From Thermococcus sp. P6 (GTDB lineage Archaea; Methanobacteriota_B; Thermococci; Thermococcales; Thermococcaceae), in NCBI RefSeq assembly GCF_002214525.1, contig NZ_CP015104.1:682001-746000 (forward strand): a stretch of DNA of 64,000 nucleotides, read 5' to 3'. The position numbers and the translations under genes are program-made. Positions 22,922 through 33,605 of this stretch are shown in pieces (within the stretch, counting starts at the first letter, position 1; each line of letters starts with the position of its first letter). The notes below the pieces were generated by a model. The model was not told the DNA's origin. It made no database searches and saw nothing but the letters and a program-made list of their open reading frames with translations.

Positions 22922-24838
22922 ATGTTCAGCGTGTGTATGAGGGATTGTTATGACACATGTTCATTGATAAGCAGGTTTAAAGATGGGAAGCTTGTAGTAA
23001 AGGGAAACCCAGAGCACCCGATTACAGGAGGATTTCTCTGCCCGAAAGGAGCACTCCTTCCAAAGTGGTTTCACAGCGGAGATAGACTCAAGGTCCCTCT
23101 AATAAGGGCGGGAAAAAGAGGGGAACAAAATTTCAGGGAAACTTCCTGGGAAGAGGCCATTTCAATGGTGGCGGATAGGCTCAGGGAAACGATTAGGGAA
23201 CATGGAAGTGAGAGCGTTTTGGTGTACCAGTATTCGGGGGACAGGGGCATAATAAATTATTCCTTTCCGCTACGATTGTTCCATTATCTGAACGCATCCA
23301 TGCTTGACTATGGGATTTGTGACAGGGCGGGCCAAGAGGCTCTAAAGGATGTTTATGGCACTGCTGTTGGAGCCGACCCGGAGGCACTCAGGGATCAAAA
23401 ATTAATTGTTTACTGGGGCATAAACGCATTTTGGACCAACCTCCATGGATTTGTGCTTGCCGAAAAGCTTGGGCTTGAGAGATGGACGGTAGACGCTGTG
23501 AAAAGTGAAACTGCCAAGAGAAGCGATAAATTCTTTCAAATAAAACCCGGCACCGATGTTCTCTTTGCCCTCGGGATTGCAAAGCTTATAATAAAGAATG
23601 AGCTTTATGACGAAGAATTCATCCGGCAGACTACCTTCGGGTTTGAGAAATTCAGGGATTATGTGTCAAAGATTGAACTGGAGTTCGTGGCGAGTGAAAC
23701 AGGGATTAAAAAGAGCGAGATTGAGGAGTTCGCCTTTGAATACTCCGAGAAGAGGGGAGTGATCCATATAGGTTACGGTATGCAGCGCTCCCTTGCCGGA
23801 GGTGAAGCCGTGAGAGCAATCTCCCTCCTGCCAGCCCTCGTAGGGCACAGATTCGGCTTTATATATGATATGAAATCCATTGACAAGAGCTATGCCGAGG
23901 GGGCATTTCTAAGGAAGGGAAAGATTAAGCGGATTCCCCAGATGAAACTTGCGGAGTACATAGAAAAAGGGGATATCAAGTTCCTCTACATTTACAATGC
24001 GAACCCTCTGGCTTCTCTTCCAAATCAAAACCGGCTCAGAAAAGCATTTGAGGAAAGCGATGTCTTTGTTGTGGTTCACGATATATTCCTAACGGATACC
24101 GCTCTATTCGCGGATGTTGTTCTCCCGGCCAACACATTCTTCGAGCGCCTGGATATTGCCGATTCCTATTACCACCGCTACGTTGCCCTAAACGAGCCTG
24201 TGGGGCGATTGCATGGAAAGAGCAACTATGAGGTTACAAAAATGCTGGCGAGTGCCCTTGGGATTAAAAATCCCTATCTGTACGAGCCCGAGGAGGAGAT
24301 AATACGCAAAATCCTTGAGAAAAATGGCCTGAGCTTTGAGGAGCTTAAGAAAAAGGGGTTCATCCGGGTCTCTGAAGGCCCCCGTGGATACAGCACACCA
24401 AGCGGAAAAATTGAATTCTTCTCCCAAAGAGCCCTTGGGAGGGGTTTAAAACCTTTTCCTGAATACAAGCCCATGAAGGGAAAGGGGCTTCAGCTTTTAA
24501 GTCCTACCCACAGGATGACCATAACGAGCCAGTATCACAACACCTATGGAATGATTGATCCGGACCTCCATATGAACCCCGAGGATGGCGCGGTTAGAGG
24601 AATTGGCGATGGGGAGAGGGTCCAGGTTTACAACGAAAGGGGAGCCATTGAAACAAAGGTTAAACTTACAGAGGACGTTCCCCGGGGAGTCGTCGTGCTG
24701 TACAAAGCATTTTGGCCAAAAATCCTGGGCTGGAACGTCAACTTCCTCACGACCGATGAGGTTGATGAAGGATACGGGAACTCATCCGCATATCACTCCA
24801 CATGGGTGGAGGTTAGAAAAGCAGGCCGGGAAAAATAA
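22922..24838 (+). CDS. Molybdopterin (Mo/W-bis-PGD) oxidoreductase, [4Fe-4S]-containing
   Basis: 638 aa. Member of the DMSO reductase/formate dehydrogenase superfamily. The N-terminal cluster ligands are C5, C9, C13 and C40 (VCMRDCYDTCSL, then GGFLCPKG), with the electron-transfer Lys42. Cys133 in DYGICDRAG is at the likely position of the metal ligand. The C-terminal dinucleotide-binding domain (RMTITSQYHNTYG, MNPEDG, GIGDGERVQV) is complete. No electron-transfer subunit, membrane anchor or chaperone gene is adjacent, so the electron partner is unknown. The gene is visibly more AT-rich than its neighbours (ATT, AAA, GGA codons), suggesting acquisition. ATG 22922 follows CAGGTGAGCC; an upstream ATG at 22904 lacks a ribosome-binding site. 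Confidence 0.9.
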   Translation: MFSVCMRDCYDTCSLISRFKDGKLVVKGNPEHPITGGFLCPKGALLPKWFHSGDRLKVPLIRAGKRGEQNFRETSWEEAISMVADRLRETIREHGSESVLVYQYSGDRGIINYSFPLRLFHYLNASMLDYGICDRAGQEALKDVYGTAVGADPEALRDQKLIVYWGINAFWTNLHGFVLAEKLGLERWTVDAVKSETAKRSDKFFQIKPGTDVLFALGIAKLIIKNELYDEEFIRQTTFGFEKFRDYVSKIELEFVASETGIKKSEIEEFAFEYSEKRGVIHIGYGMQRSLAGGEAVRAISLLPALVGHRFGFIYDMKSIDKSYAEGAFLRKGKIKRIPQMKLAEYIEKGDIKFLYIYNANPLASLPNQNRLRKAFEESDVFVVVHDIFLTDTALFADVVLPANTFFERLDIADSYYHRYVALNEPVGRLHGKSNYEVTKMLASALGIKNPYLYEPEEEIIRKILEKNGLSFEELKKKGFIRVSEGPRGYSTPSGKIEFFSQRALGRGLKPFPEYKPMKGKGLQLLSPTHRMTITSQYHNTYGMIDPDLHMNPEDGAVRGIGDGERVQVYNERGAIETKVKLTEDVPRGVVVLYKAFWPKILGWNVNFLTTDEVDEGYGNSSAYHSTWVEVRKAGREK

Positions 24839-24924
24839 ACCCATTGGTTTTGATTCCTTGGGGGCAAACCGGAACGTGATTCCATAGAGGAGTGCATCAC
24901 TTTTCTGGGCTTTTTACGTTTTCC

Positions 24925-25455
24925 CTAAAACTTCACCCAGTTAACCTGATAATAGACCACGTCGTTGTCCTCGTCAACAACCGCCATCACCATGTTCTTC
25001 CTGACGCCGTGGGCCACCCTCACCCTTGCGGTGATGTCGTTGGGGGATATGCGGGCGTTCTCGGGGACGACCCAGACCAGCCACTGGGAGTGCTCCTCCA
25101 TCCCGCGCCTGTAAACCCGGAAGTGCGAACCGAACTTGAGGGCCGACTTGACGGTGTAGCCACGATCCCTCAGGTCCGTGTAAACGAGGAGCTTTATGTC
25201 GAACTGATCGTCCCTCTTCCTCCCGAGCTCCACCAGTTCCTCGAAGGAAAGCTCCTTCTTCCCCCTAAAAACCCTTATCCTTCCCTTTTTCAGAAGGTAG
25301 GCCGCCTCGATGAGCGAGAGGAAGAGCCTACCGTTTATCACCTCACCGAAGTAGCGTTTGTTGTAAAACCTGTTTATGGCCTTCTCCCCCTCGCTGAAGA
25401 CCCTGTCACCGCTCAGCTGAAAGGTTACGGGTTCCTTCAATCCATCCCACCCCAT
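24925..25455 (-). CDS. endA: tRNA-splicing endonuclease, homotetramer/homodimer-type subunit
   Basis: 176 aa. Cuts bulge-helix-bulge motifs in pre-tRNA introns and pre-rRNA stems, such as the one around the 23S gene in this window. N-terminal domain followed by the nuclease domain with GSHFRVYRRGMEEHSQWLVW. The predicted catalytic triad is Tyr115, His122 and Lys153 (VRKNMVMAV). The length of about 175 residues is that of the alpha4 class. ATG 25455 overlaps the end of rimI by 19 bases; TTG 25440 (LKEPVTFQLSGDRV) with GGTGGG upstream would match the family N-terminus better and is a real alternative. Confidence 0.93.
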   Translation of the reverse strand: MGWDGLKEPVTFQLSGDRVFSEGEKAINRFYNKRYFGEVINGRLFLSLIEAAYLLKKGRIRVFRGKKELSFEELVELGRKRDDQFDIKLLVYTDLRDRGYTVKSALKFGSHFRVYRRGMEEHSQWLVWVVPENARISPNDITARVRVAHGVRKNMVMAVVDEDNDVVYYQVNWVKF

Positions 25456-25937
25456 TCTTCGGCCGGCAGAAGCATGTAGTAAGCGTCCTCACCGTCAAGA
25501 TAGTAGCCGACTATACGCTTTATCTTCCTGAAGCCGAAGCGTTCGTAGAGCTTTATGGCACCCTCGTTGCTCACCCTGACCTCAAGACCTATGTAGCGGG
25601 CACCCTTCTTTATGAGCCTTTCGATGGCCTCCTCGAGCAGGGCCGAACCCACGCCGTTTCCCCTGTAGGCGGGATCAACGGCGATGCTCATTATGTGCCC
25701 CTCGAGGTCGGGCCGCAGGTAGCCCATCACGTAGCCGATTATCTTACCGGAGTACTCGGCCACGAGAAAGGTGTCCGGGTTGTTCTCGAGGAAAACGAGG
25801 AACACTCCACGGGGGTACTCCTCACGGAAGGATTGCCTCTCGATCCTCACGACTTCCGGGATATCGAAGAGTTTTGCCGGCCTTATAACGACCATCGCCA
25901 GTGGAATCCGGGAAGGTTTCCTGAGGGACGTGCTCAT
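25437..25937 (-). CDS. rimI: RimI/Ard1-type N-terminal acetyltransferase (GNAT)
   Basis: 166 aa. GNAT-fold acetyltransferase that acetylates protein N-termini; archaeal members act broadly rather than only on ribosomal protein S18. Acetyl-CoA binding motif A is MSIAVDPAYRGNGVGSALLE, preceded by VAEYSGKIIGYVMGYLRP and followed by EVRVSNEGAIKLYERFGF. ATG 25937 lies 23-30 bases after a TATA box (CCTTAAAAG, 25959-25967 on the minus strand) and has no clear ribosome-binding site, which fits a leaderless message. ATG 25895 (MVVIRPAKLFD) is an alternative. It is co-transcribed with endA through a 19-base overlap. Confidence 0.9.
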   Translation of the reverse strand: MSTSLRKPSRIPLAMVVIRPAKLFDIPEVVRIERQSFREEYPRGVFLVFLENNPDTFLVAEYSGKIIGYVMGYLRPDLEGHIMSIAVDPAYRGNGVGSALLEEAIERLIKKGARYIGLEVRVSNEGAIKLYERFGFRKIKRIVGYYLDGEDAYYMLLPAEEWGGMD

Positions 25938-26004
25938 GTTTTAAACTACCCCCAAGGGCTTTTAAGGATTGAGGGAGGACCGCGATAACCCCACTCCGCT
26001 GAGT

Positions 26005-26015
26005 AAAGTTTAAAA
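26005..26015 (+). promoter_or_regulatory. TATA box of the herA-mre11-rad50-nurA operon
   Basis: AAAGTTTAAAA lies 32-42 bases ahead of the herA ATG, which also has GGTGAT upstream. No other promoter is evident until the end of nurA. Confidence 0.65.
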
Positions 26016-26046
26016 TCCCCGGGGATAACAACCATCAGGTGATATC

Positions 26047-27798
26047 ATGCGTATAGCAGAGAGACCCGACGAGCCGGTCGGGATCGTGACCGGTGAAGCG
26101 ACCGTGAACTCCTTCCAGTTCTACGCCCGTCCCGATGCCGACCTCAGGTTCGGGGATTTTGTGGTTGCAAAGCTATGCAGGGAGACCCGGGATAGGGGGT
26201 GCAGGCTTGGAGAGAACGCGGAGTGGGTTCTTGGAACCATCAGGGGCATAAAGAACATCAACTGGCTCCTCAGCGAGGGAAAGAGCACCTTCGGGAGCCT
26301 TGATCTGGATCTGAGGGAGTACGGGGAGAGCATAGGAGAGAACGAGGCTTTGATAGTTACCGTTCATATTCTGGGGCGGATAAGCTTCGGAAAGAACGTT
26401 GAGATAGTCCCCAGCCGCGTGCCCGTTCCGAACGGGAACGGCGTCTACAGAGCCAGCACGGAACTCCTCAGGGCCCTCTACCGCGGAGGCGAGGGGTTCA
26501 TTGAGCTGGGGACGCTCCTCCTGCGGGAAGACGTGCCCGTATACCTGAACGTTGACGAGCTGATTTCGAGGCACTTCGCAATTCTGGCGGTTACAGGAGC
26601 CGGCAAGAGCAACACCGTCTCCGTTATGCTCGGGGGGCTGATAGAGAAGCTGAGGGGAACCGTGGTGGTGCTCGATCCCCACGGCGATTACGTGAACCTG
26701 AGCCTCCCGGAGACAGGCACCGATTACGTTAACCTCATAGAGGCAAAGATCCGGCCGGAAGATATGGACGGCGAGGAACTGGCCGACCTCATGGGAATAG
26801 GAAAGAACGCCCCCATACAGCGCTCCTACCTCATACGTGCATGGGACACCGTCCTTCACGAGAACCCCGGTTTAGGCGGGAGGGAAGCCATAAATGCCAC
26901 CCTGAAGGTCCTTCGAGACTGGATCTCCAAAGGCGAGGGCAGGTACTGGGACCCGCACTCCAATGAATACTCCGAGGTGGAAGAGATAAAGGCGGACGAG
27001 AAAAAGACCATAATGAGGCTGACGATGAGGATATCCCGCTTCATGAGGAACTACGGCCACCTGCTCTCAAGCGAGGACATGGTGGCATCGATCGAGGCCG
27101 GAAAGGTGAACGTCATAGACCTCGGACCGCTGGACGAGAACCAGATGAAGCTCGTCGCATCGAAGCTCCTTGAAAAGATCTTCGAAAAAAGGATGGACTA
27201 CGAGAAGGCAAAGAAGAGGCTCGAACACCTGAGGAACAGACCCGGAAATCCGGAAGAGGTGAAGGAACTCGAGGAGGTCATCCGCTCGGTGGAGGCATCC
27301 TATCCAGCCCTTTCCGAGCCATTACTTGTGGTGGTTGAGGAGGCCCACATATTCGCACCCAACAATGAGGGGGGCGAGGTCGTCAGGGTCCTCGGCAGGA
27401 TAGCGAGGGAAGGGAGGAAGTTCGGCGTCGGACTTGGTCTCGTGTCCCAGAGGCCGAGCAGGCTCAGCGAAGACGTCCTCAGCCAGACGAACACGAAGAT
27501 AATCATGCGCATAGTCAACCCGAGGGATCAGAACTACGTCATAGCGGCCAGCGAACAGCTGAGCGGTGAACTGATGGAGGACATCGCGGGCCTTGGAAAG
27601 GGCGAGGCCGTCGTGGTGGGGCAGGCGATAAGCCTTCCGGCACTGGTGAAGATCCACGACTTCAAGGCACTGGGAGGCAACTACGGTGGAGAGGACATAG
27701 GCGTCGTGAAGCGCTGGAAGGCGAGGCTGGAGCGCGAAAGGACCGAAAGGGAAAAGAGAGAGCTCTACGAAGAGGCCGGAGTGGAGGTAGACTTCTGA
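26047..27798 (+). CDS. herA: DNA double-strand break repair helicase HerA
   Basis: 583 aa. Hexameric bidirectional DNA translocase of the FtsK/HerA family that works with NurA in 5'-end resection. The N-terminal HAS-barrel domain covers residues 1-140. Walker A is AVTGAGKSN at about 181-189 and Walker B is [11 protein letters not shown] at about 424-434, with the sensor/arginine-finger segment [20 protein letters not shown]. The C-terminal [18 protein letters not shown] tail is basic and helical. First gene of the herA-mre11-rad50-nurA operon; its TGA overlaps the mre11 ATG (TGATG). Confidence 0.97.
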   Translation: MRIAERPDEPVGIVTGEATVNSFQFYARPDADLRFGDFVVAKLCRETRDRGCRLGENAEWVLGTIRGIKNINWLLSEGKSTFGSLDLDLREYGESIGENEALIVTVHILGRISFGKNVEIVPSRVPVPNGNGVYRASTELLRALYRGGEGFIELGTLLLREDVPVYLNVDELISRHFAILAVTGAGKSNTVSVMLGGLIEKLRGTVVVLDPHGDYVNLSLPETGTDYVNLIEAKIRPEDMDGEELADLMGIGKNAPIQRSYLIRAWDTVLHENPGLGGREAINATLKVLRDWISKGEGRYWDPHSNEYSEVEEIKADEKKTIMRLTMRISRFMRNYGHLLSSEDMVASIEAGKVNVIDLGPLDENQMKLVASKLLEKIFEKRMDYEKAKKRLEHLRNRPGNPEEVKELEEVIRSVEASYPALSEPLLVVVEEAHIFAPNNEGGEVVRVLGRIAREGRKFGVGLGLVSQRPSRLSEDVLSQTNTKIIMRIVNPRDQNYVIAASEQLSGELMEDIAGLGKGEAVVVGQAISLPALVKIHDFKALGGNYGGEDIGVVKRWKARLERERTEREKRELYEEAGVEVDF

Positions 27799-29102
27799 TG
27801 AAGTTCGCCCACATCGCAGACGTTCACCTCGGCTTCGAGCAGTACCGCCTCCCCTACAGGGCCCGGGAGTTCGCCAGATCCTTCGAGGAGGCCGTTGACA
27901 GGTCCATAGAGGAAGGGGTGGACTTTATACTCATAGTCGGTGACCTCTTCCACTCGAGCAGGCCCAGTCCCGGGACGATACAGGAGGCCTTAGAGGTGCT
28001 TGAAAAGCCGAAGAAGGCAGGGATACCCGTCTTCGCCATAGAGGGAAACCACGACAGGACCCAGAGGAAGGTGTCCGCCTACAACCTCCTCGAGAGGCTC
28101 GGCCTCCTCCACCTAATCGGCCTGAGGGATGAAAGGGTGGAGAACGACTTCCTGACGAGCGAGAGACTTGGAAGCAAATACCTCGTCAGGGGAACCGTCG
28201 AGACCGGAAGGAGAAGCGTTGAAATCCACGGAATAAAATACATGAGCGCCGCGTGGTTCGAGAAGAACAAACTAACGGAAATATTCAAACCGGAAGGAGA
28301 CGCCATCCTGATGCTCCATCAGGGGATAAAGGAGCTCGTGGAGAAGATGGCCGGGATCATCCCCGATAGCCAGCGCGACTACTTCGAACTGAGGATGAAG
28401 GACCTTCCCAAGGGGTACCGCTACTACGCCCTCGGCCACATCCACAGGGAGTTCGTCACGAGCTACGACATCGGAACGCTGGTCTATCCGGGCTCGCTCC
28501 AGCGCTGGGACTTCGGGGACTACGAGGTTCGCTACCGCTGGAACGGGAGGAGCTTTATTCCGGAGGCCGGCACAAGAAAGGGTTTCTACATCGTCGAAGA
28601 TTTCAAACCGAGGTTCGTCGAGCTTAAGGTGAGGCCCTTCGTGGACATCAAACTCAAAGCCGACGAGGAGACCGCCATAAGGGAACTGCAGCGCCTGAGG
28701 GAGAAGATACCGCGCGAGGCCTTCGTGAGGCTTGATATAAGCTGGGAAAAACCCTACGACGTTTCGGGTTTCCGGAGGATACTCGAGGTGGAACACCTCT
28801 ACGTAAGAGCACGCTTTGAGGGCAAGAAGGGAGTGCCCGGGAGTGGAGGCCTACCTGAACCCGGGAAGTACTTCACCCCCGTGGAACTGAAGACGATAAG
28901 GCTGGCAGGAGAAAAGGACTTCAACGAGGTCGATGCCGTGATCGAGCTCTTCCTGAAGGGCGAAGAGGAGACGGAACCAACGCTTACGGATGAAAAATCG
29001 GCTATAAAAGTAGAGCCAGTGGAGAGGGTAAAACCGGAGGGACCAAAACCCAAAAAGCCCTCAAACATTCTCGCGTGGATCGGTGGTGGAGATGAAGATT
29101 GA
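27798..29102 (+). CDS. mre11: DNA double-strand break repair nuclease Mre11
   Basis: 434 aa. Mn-dependent 3'-5' exonuclease and ssDNA endonuclease that forms the resection complex with Rad50. Phosphodiesterase motifs are all present: DVH (D8, H10), GDLFH (D49), GNHDR (N84, H85), LHQG, and GHIHRE. The numbering of the first five ligands is the same as that known for P. furiosus Mre11. The C-terminal 100 residues hold the Rad50-binding helices and a charged low-complexity tail. It overlaps herA by one base and rad50 by 11 bases. Confidence 0.97.
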   Translation: MKFAHIADVHLGFEQYRLPYRAREFARSFEEAVDRSIEEGVDFILIVGDLFHSSRPSPGTIQEALEVLEKPKKAGIPVFAIEGNHDRTQRKVSAYNLLERLGLLHLIGLRDERVENDFLTSERLGSKYLVRGTVETGRRSVEIHGIKYMSAAWFEKNKLTEIFKPEGDAILMLHQGIKELVEKMAGIIPDSQRDYFELRMKDLPKGYRYYALGHIHREFVTSYDIGTLVYPGSLQRWDFGDYEVRYRWNGRSFIPEAGTRKGFYIVEDFKPRFVELKVRPFVDIKLKADEETAIRELQRLREKIPREAFVRLDISWEKPYDVSGFRRILEVEHLYVRARFEGKKGVPGSGGLPEPGKYFTPVELKTIRLAGEKDFNEVDAVIELFLKGEEETEPTLTDEKSAIKVEPVERVKPEGPKPKKPSNILAWIGGGDED

Positions 29103-31749
29103 GAAGCTCATCGTGGCCGATTTCCGATCTCACCGGTTAACTCAGGTCGAGTTCAAGGACGGGATAAACCTGATAATCGGCCAGAACGGAAGCGGTAAGA
29201 GCTCCCTCCTCGACGCGCTCCTCATCGGCCTCTACTGGCCCAGCAGACCGAAGGACCTGAGGAAGGGGGACTTTCTCAGGATAGGAGGGAACTCCACGGA
29301 GATAACCGTCTACTTCGAGAAGGAAGGCGTTAGGTATCAGGTCCATAGAAAAATAACGAAGGGCGTGGCCTTTGCGAAGTATCACGACGGAACGTCGTGG
29401 AAGCACGTTTCCGAGACCAGCCATAAGACCGTAAGGGACTGGATGGAAAAGCTCATCCCGTACGATGTTTTTCTCAACGCCATTTACATAAGGCAGGGCG
29501 AAATCGATGCGATCCTCGAGAGCGACGAGAGCAGGGAGAAGGTGGTGAGGCAGGTTCTCGGCCTTGACAGGTACGAAAACGCCTACAACAACCTCCTCGA
29601 AGTGAGGAAGGAGATAGACAGAAGGATAAAATCGACGGAGGAGTTCCTGAAAAGGACGGAGAACATCGACGAACTCATCAGGGATATGGAGAAAAAACTC
29701 GAGAAGACCCTCAAGGAGATAAAGGAACTCTCCAGAAGGATTCCGGAGCTGGAGAAAGAGCTGAAGGAGGCGAGAGAAAAGCTCAACCACCTCAAGGAGC
29801 TTAAGGGAAAGATCGATAGCCTCAGGCTCGAGATCAAGGAAAGTGAAGGAAGGAAGGAAGCCCTCAAGAGCAAGCTGGCCGAACTCGAGAAACGCATCTC
29901 CGAGGGCGAGAAAAAGGTGAAAGAGCTGGAGGAGAAGGTTAAGGAGCTAAAGGGACTTAAGGAACGGAGCGAGCAGTACCTAAATCTATTGAAATTCAGA
30001 GGGTACTACGTGGAGGAGAGGGGAAAAAACGAAGGGCTGGCCGGGAAATACAGGACGGGAATAGAGGAGATCGAAAAACGCCTCGCCGAGCTGGAGAAGG
30101 TTGAAAAGCAGCTCGCCGGGATGAAGAAGAAGGCCGACGAGCTCAGGAAAAAGTTGAGGGAGCTGGAGGAGGAAGCCAAAAGGTATGAGAAGGTTAAAAC
30201 CCTGCTGAAACAGCTAAAAGACCAGAGAAATCGCCTGAAGTACTCCGAGGAAGAAATAGCGAATCTTTCCTCCAGAATCGAGGAAGCAAAAGCCCGGAGG
30301 GAGGAGATTCTGGAGGAACTTCAGAAGATACAGGGGGAACTCGGCGGGCTCAAGAACCTCATAGGTGAGAGGAACAGGGCGATAAAGGAGCTGGAGGGGG
30401 CAACGGGCAGGTGTCCCGTCTGCGGCAGGGAGCTGACGGAGGAACACCGGAATGAGATAATCGAAAGGTACAGAAGGGAGGTTTTAGAAGCCTCCGGGGA
30501 AGTTAAGAGGCTCAAGGAGAGGAAAGAAGACCTGAACAGAGAACTCCGGGAAATAACAGAGATTCTGAAGGGGGAGCGGGAACTCACGGAGCAGAAGACG
30601 ATACTCGAGGATATCAAAAGGCTCGAGGGGGAGCTGAAGAAATACAACGTCGAAGAACTGCGTAGAAAAGGGAAGGAATACGAGAAGAGCAGGGAAGACC
30701 TGAACAGGCTTGAGGGCGAGCTAAAGAGCATGGAAAATGAGCTTAAAAAGAGGGAAGAGCTCGAAAACAGGAAAAAAGACCTCGAGGAGAAGCTCAGGTC
30801 CGTGGAGCTCCGGCTGAAGGAACTCGATAAAGAGCTCCGGGAGAGGGGTTTCTCGAGCGTCGGGGAGCTCGATGCGAAGCTCGAAGAGCTCAAACCGTTC
30901 TACGAGAGGTACCTCCAGCTGAAGGGTTCGGAAGAGGAGCTCAAAAGGGAGCGGGAGAAACTGGAGGGGCTCCGGGGGGAGCGCGAGGAGACGGAAAGAA
31001 ACCTCAAAGCAGAGGAAGAAAATCTGAAGGCGCTTAAGGAGGAACTAAAAGAGAAGGAAGCACTTTACAGCGAGGAAGAGCATAAAAGAACCGAAGAACT
31101 CGTCTATTCACTGGGTGAAGAGCTGGCAGGGATGAGGGCGAATCTAAAAGCCCTTTCAAAGGAGCGCGATGAACTCACGAACAACCTCGGTAGACTCAGG
31201 GAGGAGAAGGAACTCAGGATCAGAAAGAGGAAGGAACTGGAAGGTCTCAGGAAAGCCCGCGAAGATGTTCAGAAGCTGAGGGAAAAGCTAAAGCGCTACA
31301 AGGCCATGCTGAGGGAGAACGCCCTCTCAAAGGTCGGCGAGCTGGCAAGCGAGATATTCGAGGAACTCACGGAGGAGAAGTATTCGGGGATAACCGTCAG
31401 GGCCGAGGAGAAGAAGGTAAGACTCGGGGTGGTGTACGACGGCAGAGAGTACGGCCTCGGTTTCCTCAGCGGTGGGGAGAGGATAGCCCTTGGTCTGGCC
31501 TTCAGGCTCGCACTGTCCCTCTATCTGGCGGGGGAGATAAGCCTGCTGATTCTGGACGAACCGACGCCCTACCTCGACGAGGAGAGGAGGAGAAGGCTCG
31601 TTGACATAATGCAGCGCTATTTAAGGAAGATCCCTCAGGTGATAGTCGTTTCCCACGACGAAGAACTGAAGGACGCTGCGGACAGGGTGATAAGGGTTAG
31701 CCTCGAGAACGGCGTATCAAGGGTCGAAGAGGTAAGGATGGAGGTGTGA
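29092..31749 (+). CDS. rad50: DNA double-strand break repair ATPase Rad50
   Basis: 885 aa. SMC-like ABC ATPase that tethers and processes DNA ends with Mre11. Walker A GQNGSGKS at residues 30-37, then about 270 residues of coiled coil. The zinc hook is CPVC at 441-444 ([14 protein letters not shown]), at the middle of the protein, followed by the returning coiled coil. Signature motif [19 protein letters not shown] near 791, Walker [15 protein letters not shown] and H-loop VVSHDEE complete the ATPase. The start is ATG 29092, with GGTGGTGGAG directly upstream. The repetitive look of 29.6-31.3 kb is coiled-coil coding bias, not a DNA repeat. Confidence 0.98.
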   Translation: MKIEKLIVADFRSHRLTQVEFKDGINLIIGQNGSGKSSLLDALLIGLYWPSRPKDLRKGDFLRIGGNSTEITVYFEKEGVRYQVHRKITKGVAFAKYHDGTSWKHVSETSHKTVRDWMEKLIPYDVFLNAIYIRQGEIDAILESDESREKVVRQVLGLDRYENAYNNLLEVRKEIDRRIKSTEEFLKRTENIDELIRDMEKKLEKTLKEIKELSRRIPELEKELKEAREKLNHLKELKGKIDSLRLEIKESEGRKEALKSKLAELEKRISEGEKKVKELEEKVKELKGLKERSEQYLNLLKFRGYYVEERGKNEGLAGKYRTGIEEIEKRLAELEKVEKQLAGMKKKADELRKKLRELEEEAKRYEKVKTLLKQLKDQRNRLKYSEEEIANLSSRIEEAKARREEILEELQKIQGELGGLKNLIGERNRAIKELEGATGRCPVCGRELTEEHRNEIIERYRREVLEASGEVKRLKERKEDLNRELREITEILKGERELTEQKTILEDIKRLEGELKKYNVEELRRKGKEYEKSREDLNRLEGELKSMENELKKREELENRKKDLEEKLRSVELRLKELDKELRERGFSSVGELDAKLEELKPFYERYLQLKGSEEELKREREKLEGLRGEREETERNLKAEEENLKALKEELKEKEALYSEEEHKRTEELVYSLGEELAGMRANLKALSKERDELTNNLGRLREEKELRIRKRKELEGLRKAREDVQKLREKLKRYKAMLRENALSKVGELASEIFEELTEEKYSGITVRAEEKKVRLGVVYDGREYGLGFLSGGERIALGLAFRLALSLYLAGEISLLILDEPTPYLDEERRRRLVDIMQRYLRKIPQVIVVSHDEELKDAADRVIRVSLENGVSRVEEVRMEV

Positions 31750-31751
31750 GG

Positions 31752-33074
31752 ATGTACAGGCTCATGGACAGGGGGAGCGTTGACAGGATAAAGAGGATGC
31801 TCCTGAAGGGCTACAACATGGCTCGGGAGAGTCTAAAGGCCATAGAGTGGAGGGAACTTCCGGAAAGGAGGAAGAGCAGGGTCTACGCCATCGACGGGAG
31901 TCAGGGAAAGCAGAGGCTCAGCGGAACGATTATTTACGCGGTCTCGAGCTACGCCTTCGGCAACGGGGCACCCTACAGACTGGTCCACACCAACGCCATG
32001 CTCTACAATCAGGGCATATCCGACCAGATAATCCGCCTCCAGATGGAGACCCTCGAAAACAAACTCGGCTTTCTGGCCGGAAAGATCGGGAAAGTGGATT
32101 ACGTGATGATGGACGGAACCCTTACCGGCTCGCTCACGAGGCCACCCGTGTATCCGGAGAGCGTGAAGGGACTGACCACCATAGAGACGGTTCTGGGAAG
32201 TGAAGCCCTTGAGGAGCTCGTGGAGAGGTTCGTCGGGATGCTCGACGAGCATTACAGGGAACTTGAAGAAAGACTCCGAAAGGGGGAGCGGGTGAACAAC
32301 GGGGTCGTTCTGGCTGACGAAAAGCTCGAGGAGTTTTCCGGGTTCTACGAAGCCATGGAAGGGTCCACCGTAAGGGATTTTTCGGGGAGCATCAGGATCG
32401 ATAGGAAGACCCTCGAAAGCTACAGGGATAGCGGGATGAGCGCGGGGGAGATGATCGAAAAGCTGTTGAGCGAGTACGGGGAAGGGCGGGAGCTGGGCCT
32501 CGATGACGCGAGGAACGCCGTCCACGTCGTCCTCGGTTATCTGGAGTACCTCTACTCCCTCGAGAGGCTCCTCGGGAACGGGGAGTTCGATCTCGTCTAC
32601 GTCGCCAAGAGCTTCTACAACAGGAAGCTGACCCAGAAACTCGGCCTGGACATCGTTGACGTGCCCTATCTGGACGCTTACCTGAGGAAGGCCTACGGCG
32701 AGGAAAGGCCCGGCTACTACGTGATAACGCAGGGAACGAAGATAAGCCACAGAATGCCAAGGGTCCTCAGGAAACGGTTCCCGGCCGTTAAGAACACCAT
32801 GGAAAGGGGCGTTCCCATGGCCTACATCCGGACGATGAAGGGGGGCGTCATATACCTCCTACAGAGCAACCGCGAGATAGACGACGACCTCCTGTCGGCT
32901 CTCCTGTGGCACGAGAGAAACGGCTATTTCAGGCCCCTCCAGAGGGCCCACGAGGGTGTGAAGATCGAGAGGAAAACCTTTGAGGCTGAACTTGGGGCAC
33001 TGCTCAACACGATAAAGGCAGAGAACCCGGAGCTCAGGGTTTTCCTGAAGTACGGGAGAAGCCCGCTGGAGTGA
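31752..33074 (+). CDS. nurA: 5'-3' nuclease NurA
   Basis: 440 aa. Partner nuclease of HerA in DNA end resection. The NurA catalytic core begins with [15 protein letters not shown] (Asp48 in the DGS motif) and continues with [14 protein letters not shown] and late acidic/aromatic motifs near [20 protein letters not shown] 31752 follows the rad50 stop after two bases, with GAGGTGTGAGG as ribosome-binding site; an overlapping GTG at 31746 is less likely. Last gene of the four-gene operon; a short T-run near 33099 may terminate it. Confidence 0.95.
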   Translation: MYRLMDRGSVDRIKRMLLKGYNMARESLKAIEWRELPERRKSRVYAIDGSQGKQRLSGTIIYAVSSYAFGNGAPYRLVHTNAMLYNQGISDQIIRLQMETLENKLGFLAGKIGKVDYVMMDGTLTGSLTRPPVYPESVKGLTTIETVLGSEALEELVERFVGMLDEHYRELEERLRKGERVNNGVVLADEKLEEFSGFYEAMEGSTVRDFSGSIRIDRKTLESYRDSGMSAGEMIEKLLSEYGEGRELGLDDARNAVHVVLGYLEYLYSLERLLGNGEFDLVYVAKSFYNRKLTQKLGLDIVDVPYLDAYLRKAYGEERPGYYVITQGTKISHRMPRVLRKRFPAVKNTMERGVPMAYIRTMKGGVIYLLQSNREIDDDLLSALLWHERNGYFRPLQRAHEGVKIERKTFEAELGALLNTIKAENPELRVFLKYGRSPLE

Positions 33075-33160
33075 CCCCGGGAGAGAAGCCTTTCCTCTTT
33101 TTAACCTCAGGAGTTCAGGTAAACCGGAAGGGCCCACGATTTATCAATCTTCAATAGTAA

Positions 33161-33171
33161 ATTTTATAAAC
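33161..33171 (+). promoter_or_regulatory. TATA box for the truncated secreted protein copy
   Basis: ATTTTATAAAC lies 30-40 bases ahead of ATG 33201. The surrounding 55 bases align with 21234-21290 ahead of the full-length copy (shared core AGTAAAC/CGGAAGGG...CACGATTT). Confidence 0.6.
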
Positions 33172-33200
33172 TATTCAACGGAATTAATATGGGGATAGCT

Positions 33201-33605
33201 ATGAAATTTAAAAAACCCCTGATGGTGGTCCTAACGCTGGCCCTCATAGGAGGGGCCGTACTGGGAGCTCTGAACTACGTGGCGGACAACGACGAAGAGG
33301 TAGTCAAAATCTTTGGCTACAACGTGTACAAAATACACGGATCCGGTAACTACACCATCTACTACCCCCTGCCCAACGGAAGCGTTAAAGTCCTCAAAAG
33401 GGGGAAAGTCGGCTTCTTCCCGGTGTTCGTGAAGGTACCCGAAGAGGAATGGGAGAAAGTGGCGGGGGGAGATGGCCTCTTTGCAGCGCCGACTCCAATG
33501 ATGCTCTACGTTACCGAGGACGGAAGATTCGGAATCACAAGCCTGAGCGCGAGCAGGGTAGAACTCGGCGAGCAGCCAGCTCTCGATCTAAAAAATGAAA
33601 CCTGA
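33201..33605 (+). CDS. Short paralog of the secreted protein (internal deletion copy)
   Basis: 134 aa. Signal peptide MKFKKPLMVVLTLALIGGAV plus the first domain of the 485-aa protein at 21.3 kb: KIFGYNVYKIHGSGNYTIYY, PLPNGSVKVLKRGKVGFFPV, FVKVPEEEWEK and SRVELGEQPALDLK align residue by residue. It stops at TGA 33603-33605. Directly after, 33606-33623 is identical to 22743-22760 at the extreme 3' end of the long copy, but two bases out of frame. It therefore looks like a duplicate that lost the central ~1 kb and acquired a frameshift at the scar. The remaining domain is intact and may still be exported. Function unknown. Confidence 0.8.
   Translation: MKFKKPLMVVLTLALIGGAVLGALNYVADNDEEVVKIFGYNVYKIHGSGNYTIYYPLPNGSVKVLKRGKVGFFPVFVKVPEEEWEKVAGGDGLFAAPTPMMLYVTEDGRFGITSLSASRVELGEQPALDLKNET

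Noticed and set aside
29600-31300. Repetitive AAG/GAG-rich DNA suggesting tandem repeats
   Set aside because: It is the Rad50 coiled coil; the repetition is in amino-acid heptads, not in DNA units.
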